28,310 bases of DNA, from assembly GCA_964489215.1 (NCBI GenBank), contig CAZAYB010000012.1, positions 1 through 28,310 on the forward strand. Direction: 5' to 3'. This DNA comes from CAZAYB01 sp964489215. GTDB taxonomy: Bacteria > Planctomycetota > Phycisphaerae > Sedimentisphaerales > Anaerohalosphaeraceae. The stretch's first letter is position 1. Each line of letters starts with the position of its first letter. The notes under the pieces are model-generated. The model saw only the letters and a list, made by a program, of their open reading frames with translations, was not told the origin of the DNA and made no database searches. The translations under genes were made by a program, and so were the position numbers. Shown here piece after piece: positions 6,807 to 14,667 of the stretch.

Positions 6807-9800
6807 AGTACAATCAGATCCATTAACAATAAATGACAATATATATCCCTGCAGGAAAGAAAAAGGCCCTGGGCGCATTGAATTGTACAAAACCCCTCAT
6901 CGCGGACCAGGCGAATTCAGATGGTATAAAAATCTCGAACCTGGGTTTTACACCATTAAGCTGGACATACAAAACGGACAAGTCCGAAGGGATTTTGTTG
7001 TAAGCGTGGATTTTGATGCCATAGGTATTCAAACAGCGTATTTCACTGATACGGGAAAGGAAACTTCGCCCCCTTACAGCTACGATTTTAATATTACCCA
7101 ACCTGGCGTACATATCATAAGCATCAGAAGATTCCCTTTTTTCATGTGGCCAGGCGAGGAAGAAATTTTAAAAATCAATAAAATCGCCATAGAAAAACGC
7201 AAAAAACCTAAAGTCTGGGACGTTTATGATTACCACCATCCAGGACAGTCATATAATTTAATGTGGGGATGGCACGCGAGCAGTTCTTATCAGAGACCGA
7301 AAAACCGGAAACTAACAAGAGAATACTGGGACAAACGCATAATTGAAGAACCTGCCAAGTGGGGAAGCAATTATTTACAATTGTATCCTTATTACTCCGA
7401 GAGGTTTCTGCGTGAAGGTGATTTCAGTCAAGCAGTAGCTTTTGCCCATGAAAACGGTTTTTTGGTAGATCAGCATTCCAGCCTGAAAAGGAATTTGATA
7501 AGAGCAGGGTCGGGCTCTGATTATCTCGATGAATACCTTAACGAGGGAGCTGAAAACGTTTTCGGAAAATTATTCGACAGAACAAATAAAACATGGGCTC
7601 ACTCGACAGACGGCTTTGACAGCGAAGAGCGTCATCATGTAATAACCCAGGGCACCCTCTACGGAAAAGAAAATGTTATCAAGGTTACAAACAAAATTTG
7701 GGAGTACTTCCCCGGCTGCTTTGTTTCGGAGTGCTTCAATCTTGCTGGCACCGGAAGAGGACATTATGAAAACATTCTGCATATGGGCTATCACGGACCA
7801 AACTACGGAAAAGTGCTGATGTGCGCAGGTGCACCGTTTAGAAACGGCCTCGATGATTTTATGGGAATTGATCCGTTTCCCCTGAACCGTGCATTCAAAA
7901 ATGAATACAACTGGGTTTTTCGCAATTTCCAGGCCGATTCCAGGCCTTATTCAAATAACAAGTTCGGCGGTATCAGCATGACCGACTGGATTGCAAAGGA
8001 GTGCTCGGATTTTTTCCGCGCTAACGCTTATGCAATACGCGAAAACAGGCAGCCGATTGCCTCGGCACTTAGCTGGCTGGGGGAACCTTCAACAAATCTG
8101 CCAGAGATTATGAGAAAAAACGTTTATGCTTTATCTATGGATCCATGCAGATCGGCTTTAGCATATCCGCTTGCGACAACCGGAAGAAACGGACTGCAAT
8201 TCTGGAATTATCCGCGTCAGCATGTTCCAAAATTTGTCGACGGAACCGGTGAAAAGGCATTGAAAAGATGGCAAAGACGTTTCGCTGAATATCTCCAGAG
8301 AGAATACTACCCAGCTCATACCATTCGACAGCACAACGGAATTATAGCAGTGAATCATTATGTAATGGCAGATCACATCGACCTCGTATGGGATACCGAA
8401 AATCTCGGCCAGTTCGATATAAACGCTTCCAAACTTACATTAATTAATGATCTGTTCAGGCTGGAAGTTGACAAAACCGAAAAGATTATTACTAAACATA
8501 AGCTTGATGCTGTTTTTAAGAGCATTAATACCTGGTCTGTAAGTCTCGAACCGGGTTTGTATAACCTGCAGGTAAAATACGATGCCGAACTGCCTAAACG
8601 GGTAGAAATATGGTATTGCTCGAATTATCTCGGAACGATTGAGATGGACGGTAAAGGCAATCGGCAAATTCCTTTTTATGTCTCTGACAATTTGCCACAC
8701 AACATTGACTTCAAGCTTATCGGCGGGACGAGACACAGCTTCCTTGATTGCCGAATTACTAAAGCTGACAACCGGATGAACGTAATGACATCAGCAGGAG
8801 TACCGGATGACCGCAGTACAGATCTTAAAACATTCAAGCCGACCTCAGACAAGAAAAAAGTTCAACTCCGCAAAGCCCTCGATCTTATGAAAAAAGACCA
8901 CGAGGAGGAAATGCCCGCAGGTCTGCAATCGGAAAGGATGACTTTGCCCACAGCAATTGACTTCTGGTTCGACGCAAGAGCCGGCTCATACCTGCTCTGC
9001 ATTCGCGCTAAAAGCCAGAAAAAACGTCAACGGCTGGATATCACTTTGAACAATCACAGATTCTCAGACACAGATGTTTCAATGCAGGATGCACTTGACG
9101 AAAATGCATGGGTAATGACAAAAAATAACTGGTACAGGGAATACGGCCTTTACGGAAAAATAGGTGAGCTTATGCTCGATAAAAACTGGCAGACCTTGCA
9201 GCTTCCTGTAGTACTTGTTCACGATGGAGGGTCGCGGAGGCACAAGATCGAACTTTCGATACCGCCGGGAAGCGAACAGGTGGACTTTGATTATATTTCA
9301 CTGGTCAAAATGCCTATCGACACAGATATTACCCAAATGGGGGGAAATCTGAGCGTACTCAAAGAAAAAACTGAAATCGAGTATAACGGCAGCTTCGTAG
9401 AGGAAACCAGAACCTGGAGGCTTGCCGCCGATGAACCTTCTCTATTCCTGAACGTTGAAAAAAGTAATCGCACCGGTTTGGCGGTTAAAAACAGTTTGGA
9501 TATTAAAGATTATGAAAAGATTACTTTTGACAGAAACAAGGTCCCGATTCAGGGGCATACAAAAAAAATACCGAAGATTATTACACTGGTCGATATTGAT
9601 AAAATCATGCCGACATTGACAATTATGTTAAACAACACCTCATCGATTGAAAAAATTAAGTGGGATAAGGAAACAATAAGTTTTTGCAGTTCAAAGAGCA
9701 CACACCCCGACAGACCAATCCAATGCATGATCACCCTTCGGGATAAATTCGATAGATCAATGCCGGTTGGTGGTCCGCGCGTTGTAACATGGAATAACAG

Positions 9801-10608
9801 CCATAAGGAAACGGAGTTCACAAACCCCTTTAATCACCGAAGCTCAATCCTCGTAAAAGTCAAAAACCCCCAAAAAGGCCCCTACTTTGCATGTGAATCA
9901 GGCTGGTGGAGCGTTCGGGGTGCACAGACTGTATGTGAGGATTCAGACCGCTGGGATAATTACATACAGAAATACAACGAATGGCTTATAGAAGCTGAAC
10001 CTGGTTCAATGCCAAAACCGCCTGTCGATTATGATCTTGTTCGCTGTATTGCAGAACCCCGAAAAAAAATAAAACTTCAGCGTTATGGGTATATTAAAGA
10101 CATAGTCCGACCGGGATGGGGATGTCAAAAACAGCTCATTATTAAAGATATCAGACCGGATAAATGTATAGCAAAAGTTTTGAATGTCAGTGCATACCTT
10201 TTTGCACCGAGAGTTATATTTAAGCAGGATTTCGATACAGTCAGGCTAAACGGCAAACCATGGGCTTATCATGACGGCCGAAATGTTTTCCTGCCTCAAA
10301 AAACAGGTGAATATCAAATAAAGGTCAGCCGAAAGAAAAAAAGCCCCGCCCTCCCAACTCTCACAAGCACTGCCGCAAGAGTTGACTCTGCTGTTTATAA
10401 GGATAATTTAATGACAATAAAAATTTCAAAACCTGATTATGTCTTCAAAATCCCTGAAAACCTCAATTACAAGCTCGGACTAAAATACAATCCAAAGCGT
10501 TTCAAAATCGATGCTGTAGAAGGCGGAAAATTATTAAGAGAAGGTCCTCTCGGTGGAATTGTTGATTGCTATGATAACATTATCAGGATTCAGTTCATAC
10601 CAAAATAA
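6751..10608 (+). CDS. Large secreted protein of unknown function, possibly a glycoside-hydrolase-like enzyme
   Basis: From the ATG at 6751 (GAAAGG ten bases upstream) the product is 1285 residues and opens with a clear signal peptide, MRSYLHLILFAVLISLCLEV, with cleavage likely near QS-DP. I chose this start because the longer frame at 6706 would bury the signal peptide. Residues 25-150 look like a beta-sandwich. From about 170 to 560 there is an alternating strand/helix region rich in aromatic and acidic residues (MWGWH, GSNYLQLYPYYSERF, SWLGEPS, QFWNYPR), which suggests a TIM-barrel hydrolase core. The remainder is beta-rich, as in multidomain polysaccharide-degrading enzymes. No catalytic motif can be named. 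Codon use is A/C-rich, unlike neighbouring plus-strand genes, which suggests inversion or transfer. No partner genes are adjacent. Confidence 0.8.
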   Translation: MRSYLHLILFAVLISLCLEVQSDPLTINDNIYPCRKEKGPGRIELYKTPHRGPGEFRWYKNLEPGFYTIKLDIQNGQVRRDFVVSVDFDAIGIQTAYFTDTGKETSPPYSYDFNITQPGVHIISIRRFPFFMWPGEEEILKINKIAIEKRKKPKVWDVYDYHHPGQSYNLMWGWHASSSYQRPKNRKLTREYWDKRIIEEPAKWGSNYLQLYPYYSERFLREGDFSQAVAFAHENGFLVDQHSSLKRNLIRAGSGSDYLDEYLNEGAENVFGKLFDRTNKTWAHSTDGFDSEERHHVITQGTLYGKENVIKVTNKIWEYFPGCFVSECFNLAGTGRGHYENILHMGYHGPNYGKVLMCAGAPFRNGLDDFMGIDPFPLNRAFKNEYNWVFRNFQADSRPYSNNKFGGISMTDWIAKECSDFFRANAYAIRENRQPIASALSWLGEPSTNLPEIMRKNVYALSMDPCRSALAYPLATTGRNGLQFWNYPRQHVPKFVDGTGEKALKRWQRRFAEYLQREYYPAHTIRQHNGIIAVNHYVMADHIDLVWDTENLGQFDINASKLTLINDLFRLEVDKTEKIITKHKLDAVFKSINTWSVSLEPGLYNLQVKYDAELPKRVEIWYCSNYLGTIEMDGKGNRQIPFYVSDNLPHNIDFKLIGGTRHSFLDCRITKADNRMNVMTSAGVPDDRSTDLKTFKPTSDKKKVQLRKALDLMKKDHEEEMPAGLQSERMTLPTAIDFWFDARAGSYLLCIRAKSQKKRQRLDITLNNHRFSDTDVSMQDALDENAWVMTKNNWYREYGLYGKIGELMLDKNWQTLQLPVVLVHDGGSRRHKIELSIPPGSEQVDFDYISLVKMPIDTDITQMGGNLSVLKEKTEIEYNGSFVEETRTWRLAADEPSLFLNVEKSNRTGLAVKNSLDIKDYEKITFDRNKVPIQGHTKKIPKIITLVDIDKIMPTLTIMLNNTSSIEKIKWDKETISFCSSKSTHPDRPIQCMITLRDKFDRSMPVGGPRVVTWNNSHKETEFTNPFNHRSSILVKVKNPQKGPYFACESGWWSVRGAQTVCEDSDRWDNYIQKYNEWLIEAEPGSMPKPPVDYDLVRCIAEPRKKIKLQRYGYIKDIVRPGWGCQKQLIIKDIRPDKCIAKVLNVSAYLFAPRVIFKQDFDTVRLNGKPWAYHDGRNVFLPQKTGEYQIKVSRKKKSPALPTLTSTAARVDSAVYKDNLMTIKISKPDYVFKIPENLNYKLGLKYNPKRFKIDAVEGGKLLREGPLGGIVDCYDNIIRIQFIPK

Positions 10609-10737
10609 ATTTCCACTGCTGCACTCTATTCTCCAGACCAAAAACCGTTGTTTTGACCGCTAAAGATGATAAGACAGCGGACAGAATCGGCTTTGAAATA
10701 CCCTAAAAACTGCGATAATCTTTCAAAAACAAAGCTG

Positions 10738-10766
10738 TTGACAAGCAAAAGCGATTCAAATACAAT
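10738..10766 (+). promoter_or_regulatory. Consensus sigma-70 promoter for tRNA-Arg
   Basis: A perfect -35 TTGACA (10738-10743) and a -10 TACAAT (10761-10766) are separated by 17 bases. The predicted start is about 7 bases upstream of the tRNA. Confidence 0.75.
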
Positions 10767-10779
10767 GGGCCAGTGTAAA

Positions 10780-10853
<74 letters not shown>

Positions 10854-11149
10854 TTCGGCGGGTTTTTTTGTCTACTTTCGCAAACCTCTGTAAACAGGTG
10901 TTTATTCTTGTCAGTATAAAGACTTATATCATTACCCTTGTTTTGCCCTTTTAAAGGTTTGCAGTGATTTTCTGTCATAATAAGCACCCGATTCTGCACC
11001 CTCTTTTGCGCCGCTTGTTCGTAGTGTTCTTCTGTGATTTGAAGATAATGATTCGGGGCGACTCTTGCGGTATTGCCAAGCCAGTCTACAACGACATGGA
11101 CAGAGAATTTTTCAACAAGCTATGTCTCTCGACTGGCCCGTAAATTCTG
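10854..11149 (-). pseudogene. Remnant of a tyrosine recombinase (phage/island integrase), C-terminal part
   Basis: Reading the minus strand from 11149 gives QNLRASRET, an in-frame TAG at 11120-11122, then LVEKFSVHVVVDWLGNTARV and APNHYLQITEEHYEQAAQ. This is the end of a planctomycete-type tyrosine recombinase: the HxxR box (here Q-N-L-R, so its histidine is lost), the WLGN segment and the HYLQ tyrosine nucleophile. The rest of the gene (N-terminus, first catalytic Arg) is missing upstream. After the TAG the frame stays open across the tRNA-Arg antisense to 10703, so the original C-terminus is unclear; I ended the feature at the tRNA boundary. The gene cannot be functional. It marks a former integration event at tRNA-Arg. 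Confidence 0.75.
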
Positions 11150-11165
11150 AGATAACTAAGAAGAT

Positions 11166-11360
11166 ATGGAAGATGGTGAGGAAAGACTCGATAAGGGGCA
11201 GAGGGGGCAAGGGAAAAAGCGGAAAGTTGAGGAAAAATCATCTGGAAATGAAGATGAAGATGATGAGGACGTGGACAAAGAGAAGCATGTTAAGAAAAAA
11301 GAGGTTTCTTTGGCTGGCTTTTTGGAAAGAAAGATAAAAAAGAAGAATGATTCGATTTAG
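11166..11360 (+). CDS. Short highly charged ORF, possibly a gene fragment
   Basis: 64 codons from an ATG with only a weak AAGAAG ahead. The product is nearly all charged: a basic stretch (KGQRGQGKKRKVEEK), an acidic run (NEDEDDEDVDKEK), a basic run, then VSLAGFLERKIKKKNDSI. I do not recognise it. The purine-rich DNA is open in another frame too (11065-11337), so the ORF may be a by-product of composition. It lies between the integrase relic and the APH-family kinase, and may be the surviving tail of a gene from the lost island. Confidence 0.3.
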   Translation: MEDGEERLDKGQRGQGKKRKVEEKSSGNEDEDDEDVDKEKHVKKKEVSLAGFLERKIKKKNDSI

Positions 11361-11378
11361 CAATATCCTGGAAGAGGT

Positions 11379-12410
11379 TTAGCTAAGTAAGAATTCTTCT
11401 ATAAGGTGGTTTTTGTTTTTGTATATCCACCGGCATTTTCTGAGAATCATTTTGAGGAAGTCTACTCCTGAGAAATGTCCGAAAAAGCCAGTTGTTGCAA
11501 TTGGCAAGACGGATTCTGCTATCATAGTTTCAATCATTAGCCATGGCAAGGCTTTTAACTTATCTTCATCGATATCGAGTCTGGATCTGTATCCGTTGAG
11601 GAAGGTGTTTAGTCTTTTTTTGTCGAGTTTTTCGGGCCATTGATTTGGGTTGTTTTGTCCTCCTATTATTGAAAACTGCAGTGCTCCGTTTCCGACGTCG
11701 CATATTCTCGGCGCTTGTTTTACAGCTTCAAAGTCCAGTACAGCGGCGACTTTGTGTCCATTGAAAAGCATGTTTCCGGGGTGCCAGTCACTGTGTATTA
11801 TCTGTTTTTGCCAATTGTCGAAGCCCAGTTCGTTTACAGTTACGCTTGCCTGGTTGTAGATTGTCATAAGGTCAGCGGCGCATTGTCTGATTCCGGTTGT
11901 TCGGGCTGATCGAAATTTTTGCGATGCAATGGTTTTTAAATGCCTTCTTACTCCAGAGGAATTGTGGAAAGTCAGCCTTTTTGTTTCATATTCTGTTTTG
12001 TATTCTTCGAGGTCTATGTGTAATAGTGCGAGCTTTTTGCCGGCGTCTTTTGCAGCAGAAAGGGTGCTGTCGTATCTTATTCCATCGATAAAGTTGAACA
12101 TTTCGTATATTCTTTTGGAAAGCTTCAGTGCTGTCTTTCCTTTTTTTTCCGGAATCAGGCCAGGTACGTCAAATTTGCGGTTTTCCAGGAACAATTCAAT
12201 TTCGTGAGCAAAAGCGACATGGAGTATATCGTCTTTTCCTTTCTGGCGTCTTTTCAGGAAGTATCTGCCAGTGTTAGTTTCTATGACACATTTTGGAGCG
12301 AGCCTGTTTCCTATTTCCAGATGTTTTGCGGAATTTACCTGGCCTATATCGTAATGGCTTAGAACTTCTTTTAGCTCCTGGGCAGTGAACTTTGCTCTAT
12401 GGCCTGGCAT
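11379..12410 (-). CDS. APH/ChoK-family phosphotransferase (kinase), substrate unknown
   Basis: From ATG 12410 (GGAG seven bases upstream) the protein is 343 residues. It has the protein-kinase-like phosphotransferase fold: an N-terminal lobe with the ATP-anchoring lysine probably in GRYFLKRRQKGK, then the catalytic loop IIHSDWHPGNMLF and the metal-binding DFEAV. These motifs are shared by aminoglycoside phosphotransferases, homoserine kinase type II, choline kinases and CotS-like spore proteins. Nothing identifies the substrate, and resistance should not be assumed. The frame stays open to 12530, but a promoter-like pair at 12460-12487 and the Shine-Dalgarno favour the shorter start. It is transcribed separately from the histone-like gene upstream, which ends in its own terminator. 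Confidence 0.85.
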   Translation of the reverse strand: MPGHRAKFTAQELKEVLSHYDIGQVNSAKHLEIGNRLAPKCVIETNTGRYFLKRRQKGKDDILHVAFAHEIELFLENRKFDVPGLIPEKKGKTALKLSKRIYEMFNFIDGIRYDSTLSAAKDAGKKLALLHIDLEEYKTEYETKRLTFHNSSGVRRHLKTIASQKFRSARTTGIRQCAADLMTIYNQASVTVNELGFDNWQKQIIHSDWHPGNMLFNGHKVAAVLDFEAVKQAPRICDVGNGALQFSIIGGQNNPNQWPEKLDKKRLNTFLNGYRSRLDIDEDKLKALPWLMIETMIAESVLPIATTGFFGHFSGVDFLKMILRKCRWIYKNKNHLIEEFLLS

Positions 12411-12459
12411 ATTAACTCCGGCTGATTGGCATAATATGTTCAATAGTGCTGATTTTCGT

Positions 12460-12487
12460 ATTATAGCAATTTTTGCGGTCTGGTAAA
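12460..12487 (-). promoter_or_regulatory. Putative promoter of the APH-family kinase
   Basis: On the minus strand, TTTACC (12482-12487) and TATAAT (12460-12465) are 16 bases apart. Transcription would start about 40 bases before the ATG at 12410. The -10 is perfect and the -35 weak. Confidence 0.5.
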
Positions 12488-12681
12488 GCGGTTTATGGTC
12501 TTGGTTTGATGTGAGGCGAAAACGGCACAAAAAAGATAATAAGAATCTATTAGATCCATAAGATTATCTGTTCGGTAAGTCTAGTGTTTTATTCTGGTAT
12601 GGTAAAGTAAGAGTAACATTATTGTCTGTTATTCCATCAAAAAAGGCTTGATTGCGAATTTTAGAAGTTTTTTCAGTAAGC

Positions 12682-12727
12682 AAAAAAAAATGGAAGGTCC
12701 TGCCGTGGCGAATAGAACCTTCCATTT
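12682..12727 (-). terminator. Intrinsic terminator of the histone-like gene
   Basis: Perfect 11-bp arms AAATGGAAGGT (12688-12698) and ACCTTCCATTT (12717-12727) enclose an 18-base loop. Read on the minus strand, the stem is followed by a run of T (the A-run at 12682-12690). It begins 19 bases after the stop codon of the lysine-rich gene. Confidence 0.85.
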
Positions 12728-12745
12728 TCTTGAAGTTTCGAGGTG

Positions 12746-13394
12746 TTATTTCCTCTTAGTTCTGCGTTTGGTTTTGCGCTTTGCAGTTTTCTTCTTAGTT
12801 GCTTTTTTCTTTTTGGTTTTACGCTTTGCAGTTTTCTTCTTAGTTGCTTTTTTCTTTTTAGTTTTGCGCTTTGCAGTTTTCTTCTTAGTTGCTTTTTTCT
12901 TTTTAGTTTTGCGCTTTGCAGTTTTCTTCTTAGTTGCTTTTTTCTTTTTGGTTTTGCGCTTTGCAGTTTTCTTCTTAGTTGTTTTTTTCTTTTTGGTTTT
13001 GCGCTTTGCAGTTTTCTTCTTAGTTGCTTTTTTCTTTTTAGTTTTGCGCTTTGCAGTTTTCTTCTTAGTTGCTTTTTTCTTTTTGGTTTTGCGCTTTGCA
13101 GTTTTCTTCTTAGTTGTTTTTTTCTTTTTGGTTTTGCGCTTTGCAGTTTTCTTCTTAGTTGCTTTTTTCTTTTTAGTTTTGCGCTNNNNNNNNNNNNNNN
13201 NNNNNNNNNNNNNNNNNNNNNNNNNNNNNNNNNNNNNNNNNNNNNNNNNNNNNNNNNNNNNNNNNNNNNNNNNNNNNNNNNNNNNTTTTCTTCTTAGTTG
13301 CTTTTTTCTTTTTAGTTTTGCGCTTTGCAGTTTTCTTCTTTGCTGTCTTTCTTTTTGCTGTTTTTCTTTTAGCGGCTTTCTTTCTTTTTGCCAT
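12746..13394 (-). CDS. Histone H1-like lysine-rich tandem-repeat protein (interrupted by assembly gap)
   Basis: The protein begins MAKRKKAAKRKTAKRKTAKK at an ATG with a textbook AGGAGGTGAT six bases upstream, and ends in KTKRRTKRK. Between these it is a tandem array of the 15-residue unit AKRKTKKKKATKKKT. It contains almost only Lys, Arg, Ala and Thr, like eukaryotic H1 tails, AlgP and chlamydial Hc proteins, so it very probably binds DNA or RNA through charge. Two units carry Thr for Ala (KTTKKK). The 100-N gap inside the array is not the true length, so the two halves appear in different frames; in reality they should be one frame. There is no globular domain. The strong ribosome site and dedicated terminator suggest high expression. 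The exact role, such as nucleoid compaction, is inferred. Confidence 0.85.
12780..13184. repeat. 45-bp tandem repeat array, nine contiguous units before the gap
   Basis: Nine exact-length 45-bp units run from 12780 to 13184, each 15 codons. Units differ only at a few positions. Units 3-5 (12870-13004) and 6-8 (13005-13139) are identical 135-bp blocks, a higher-order period of three. At least one further unit lies beyond the N gap, so the true copy number is unknown. Confidence 0.95.
13186..13285. other. Assembly gap (100 N) inside the tandem repeat
   Basis: Exactly 100 N, falling within the 45-bp repeat array where short reads cannot be placed. Flanking sequence on both sides is repeat unit. 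The gap is a placeholder; real missing sequence should keep the reading frame and be consistent with whole 45-bp units. Confidence 0.98.
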
Positions 13395-13400
13395 TGGTGA

Positions 13401-13410
13401 ATCACCTCCT
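13401..13410 (-). promoter_or_regulatory. Strong Shine-Dalgarno of the histone-like gene
   Basis: AGGAGGTGAT on the minus strand is a near-complete complement to the 16S rRNA 3' end, six bases before the ATG. It is much stronger than the sites in front of most other genes here and settles the start. Confidence 0.85.
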
Positions 13411-13874
13411 TTAGGCAATAAACAATAATTTTTTTTCTCTAAACTTTTCACAGAACTAACTTAACTTACTTAATTATACCTATTTATCGACAAAAAAAAT
13501 GTAATTCTTTCAAAAAAATTTAAAGTTGTTTGCTTATAAGTACTTTTTGAGTAAGGTTTTTATAATAAATTGTTTTAACAATCTTTAGTTTTTTTGTTAT
13601 ACAAAACTTAGTTAAGTCGTTAAAGCCAGGAAATATTTAAATGTCTCAAAACTGTCTATAACGCTTATATAATAAGGTTTCAGGAGTTTGCGGTTTAAGG
13701 AAAAACTTATTTGTTTTTATTGTTTCAACATGTTAAACTGCATGGATTCGAGGAGTGAAATAAGAGCGTTTTAGCTTAAAATAAAAAAAACAAAAAAATG
13801 GTAAAAAAACTTTATTTTTGTTAAAATTTCGGTAAATCCAACAGCGGTTTGTTACTTTTGCGGGATGAAAGTTT
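13411..13874. other. AT-rich intergenic region between divergent histone-like gene and nadD
   Basis: About 460 bases of AT-rich DNA with no convincing ORF. A TATAAT on the minus strand at 13473-13478 could be the -10 of the histone-like gene, with no good -35. I could not find a clear promoter for nadD. A- and T-tracts recur through the region and may give intrinsic curvature. Confidence 0.5.
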
Positions 13875-14483
13875 ATGAGAATAATATTATTTGGCGGCAG
13901 TTTTGACCCTGTTCATAATGGCCATGTAAGAGTTAGCCATAGTGCTAAACAACAACTTCAGGCTGAGGATGTTTTTTTAATACCTGCCCGCCGATCACCT
14001 CATAAAAATCAGGTTCCGTTTGCCAGCGGCACAGATCGATTGGAGATGCTGAAGCTTGCTGTTTCTGAGCTTGAAGATTTTAAGGTAAGCGACTGTGAAC
14101 TTTTTCGTGAAGAACCCAGTTTTACTATTGATACTATTAACTATTTTTTAAGCAAGTTTGGAAAAAACAGTCAACTTTACTGGCTGATAGGTGCCGACCA
14201 GGTGGATGACCTTGATAAATGGTACCGCATTGAAGAATTAATAGACAAATCTCATATTTGTATAATGAAGCGGGGGGGTGTTGGTGATATAGACTTTGGC
14301 AAACTCGAAATGAGTCTTGGCAAAGTGCGGTCGGATAAGTTAAGATCTGATATGCTGGATACTCCTGAAATTGAGGTTAGCAGTACTGTAATCCGGGATA
14401 AAATCAAAAATAAGGAAAGTGTTGAGGGGCTTGTTAGTTCTGAAGTTGCTAACTATATATATTCAAAAGGCTTGTATCGATAA
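13875..14483 (+). CDS. nadD: Nicotinate-nucleotide adenylyltransferase (NadD)
   Basis: A full-length 202-residue enzyme that makes deamido-NAD from nicotinate mononucleotide and ATP in the cytoplasm. The N-terminal GGSFDPVHNGH is the nucleotidyltransferase motif (residues 7-17), followed by PARRSPHK. The C-terminal SSTVIRDKI is the second ATP-binding motif (ISSTxIR type). The middle contains WLIGADQVDDLDKW, typical of NadD. Start at the ATG with a weak GATGAAAG upstream. It stands alone between the AT-rich region and the promoter of the HEAT/ATP synthase unit. Confidence 0.95.
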   Translation: MRIILFGGSFDPVHNGHVRVSHSAKQQLQAEDVFLIPARRSPHKNQVPFASGTDRLEMLKLAVSELEDFKVSDCELFREEPSFTIDTINYFLSKFGKNSQLYWLIGADQVDDLDKWYRIEELIDKSHICIMKRGGVGDIDFGKLEMSLGKVRSDKLRSDMLDTPEIEVSSTVIRDKIKNKESVEGLVSSEVANYIYSKGLYR

Positions 14484-14532
14484 GGCTTTGAGATTACCCT
14501 TATTTTTTTACAATTAAAGCTTATTGTTTTTA

Positions 14533-14560
14533 TTGACAGTGGTTTTAATGCCACTATAAT
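14533..14560 (+). promoter_or_regulatory. Consensus promoter upstream of the HEAT-protein/ATP synthase genes, with symmetric spacer
   Basis: TTGACA (14533-14538) and TATAAT (14555-14560) are separated by 16 bases. The spacer is bounded by the inverted repeat AGTGG (14538-14542) and CCACT (14551-14555), which touches both boxes and could be an operator. The leader to the ATG at 14668 is about 100 bases. Confidence 0.75.
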
Positions 14561-14667
14561 GATATTTTCTGAATTTCGGAGCAGTTTGATTATATTTTTA
14601 GCTTAATGAGGCCTTTATGGTCTTTGAAATCATATTATTTATATAAGTTTTCTGTGGAGAGTACTCA

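Noticed and set aside
12780..13184. CRISPR array
   Set aside because: Units are contiguous with no variable spacers and encode a continuous protein.
12648..13400. Plus-strand Phe/Leu-rich ORFs across the 45-bp repeats, which would look like a multi-pass membrane protein
   Set aside because: They are antisense to the lysine-rich gene, which has the Shine-Dalgarno, start, stop and terminator. Repeats of 45 bp keep all six frames open.
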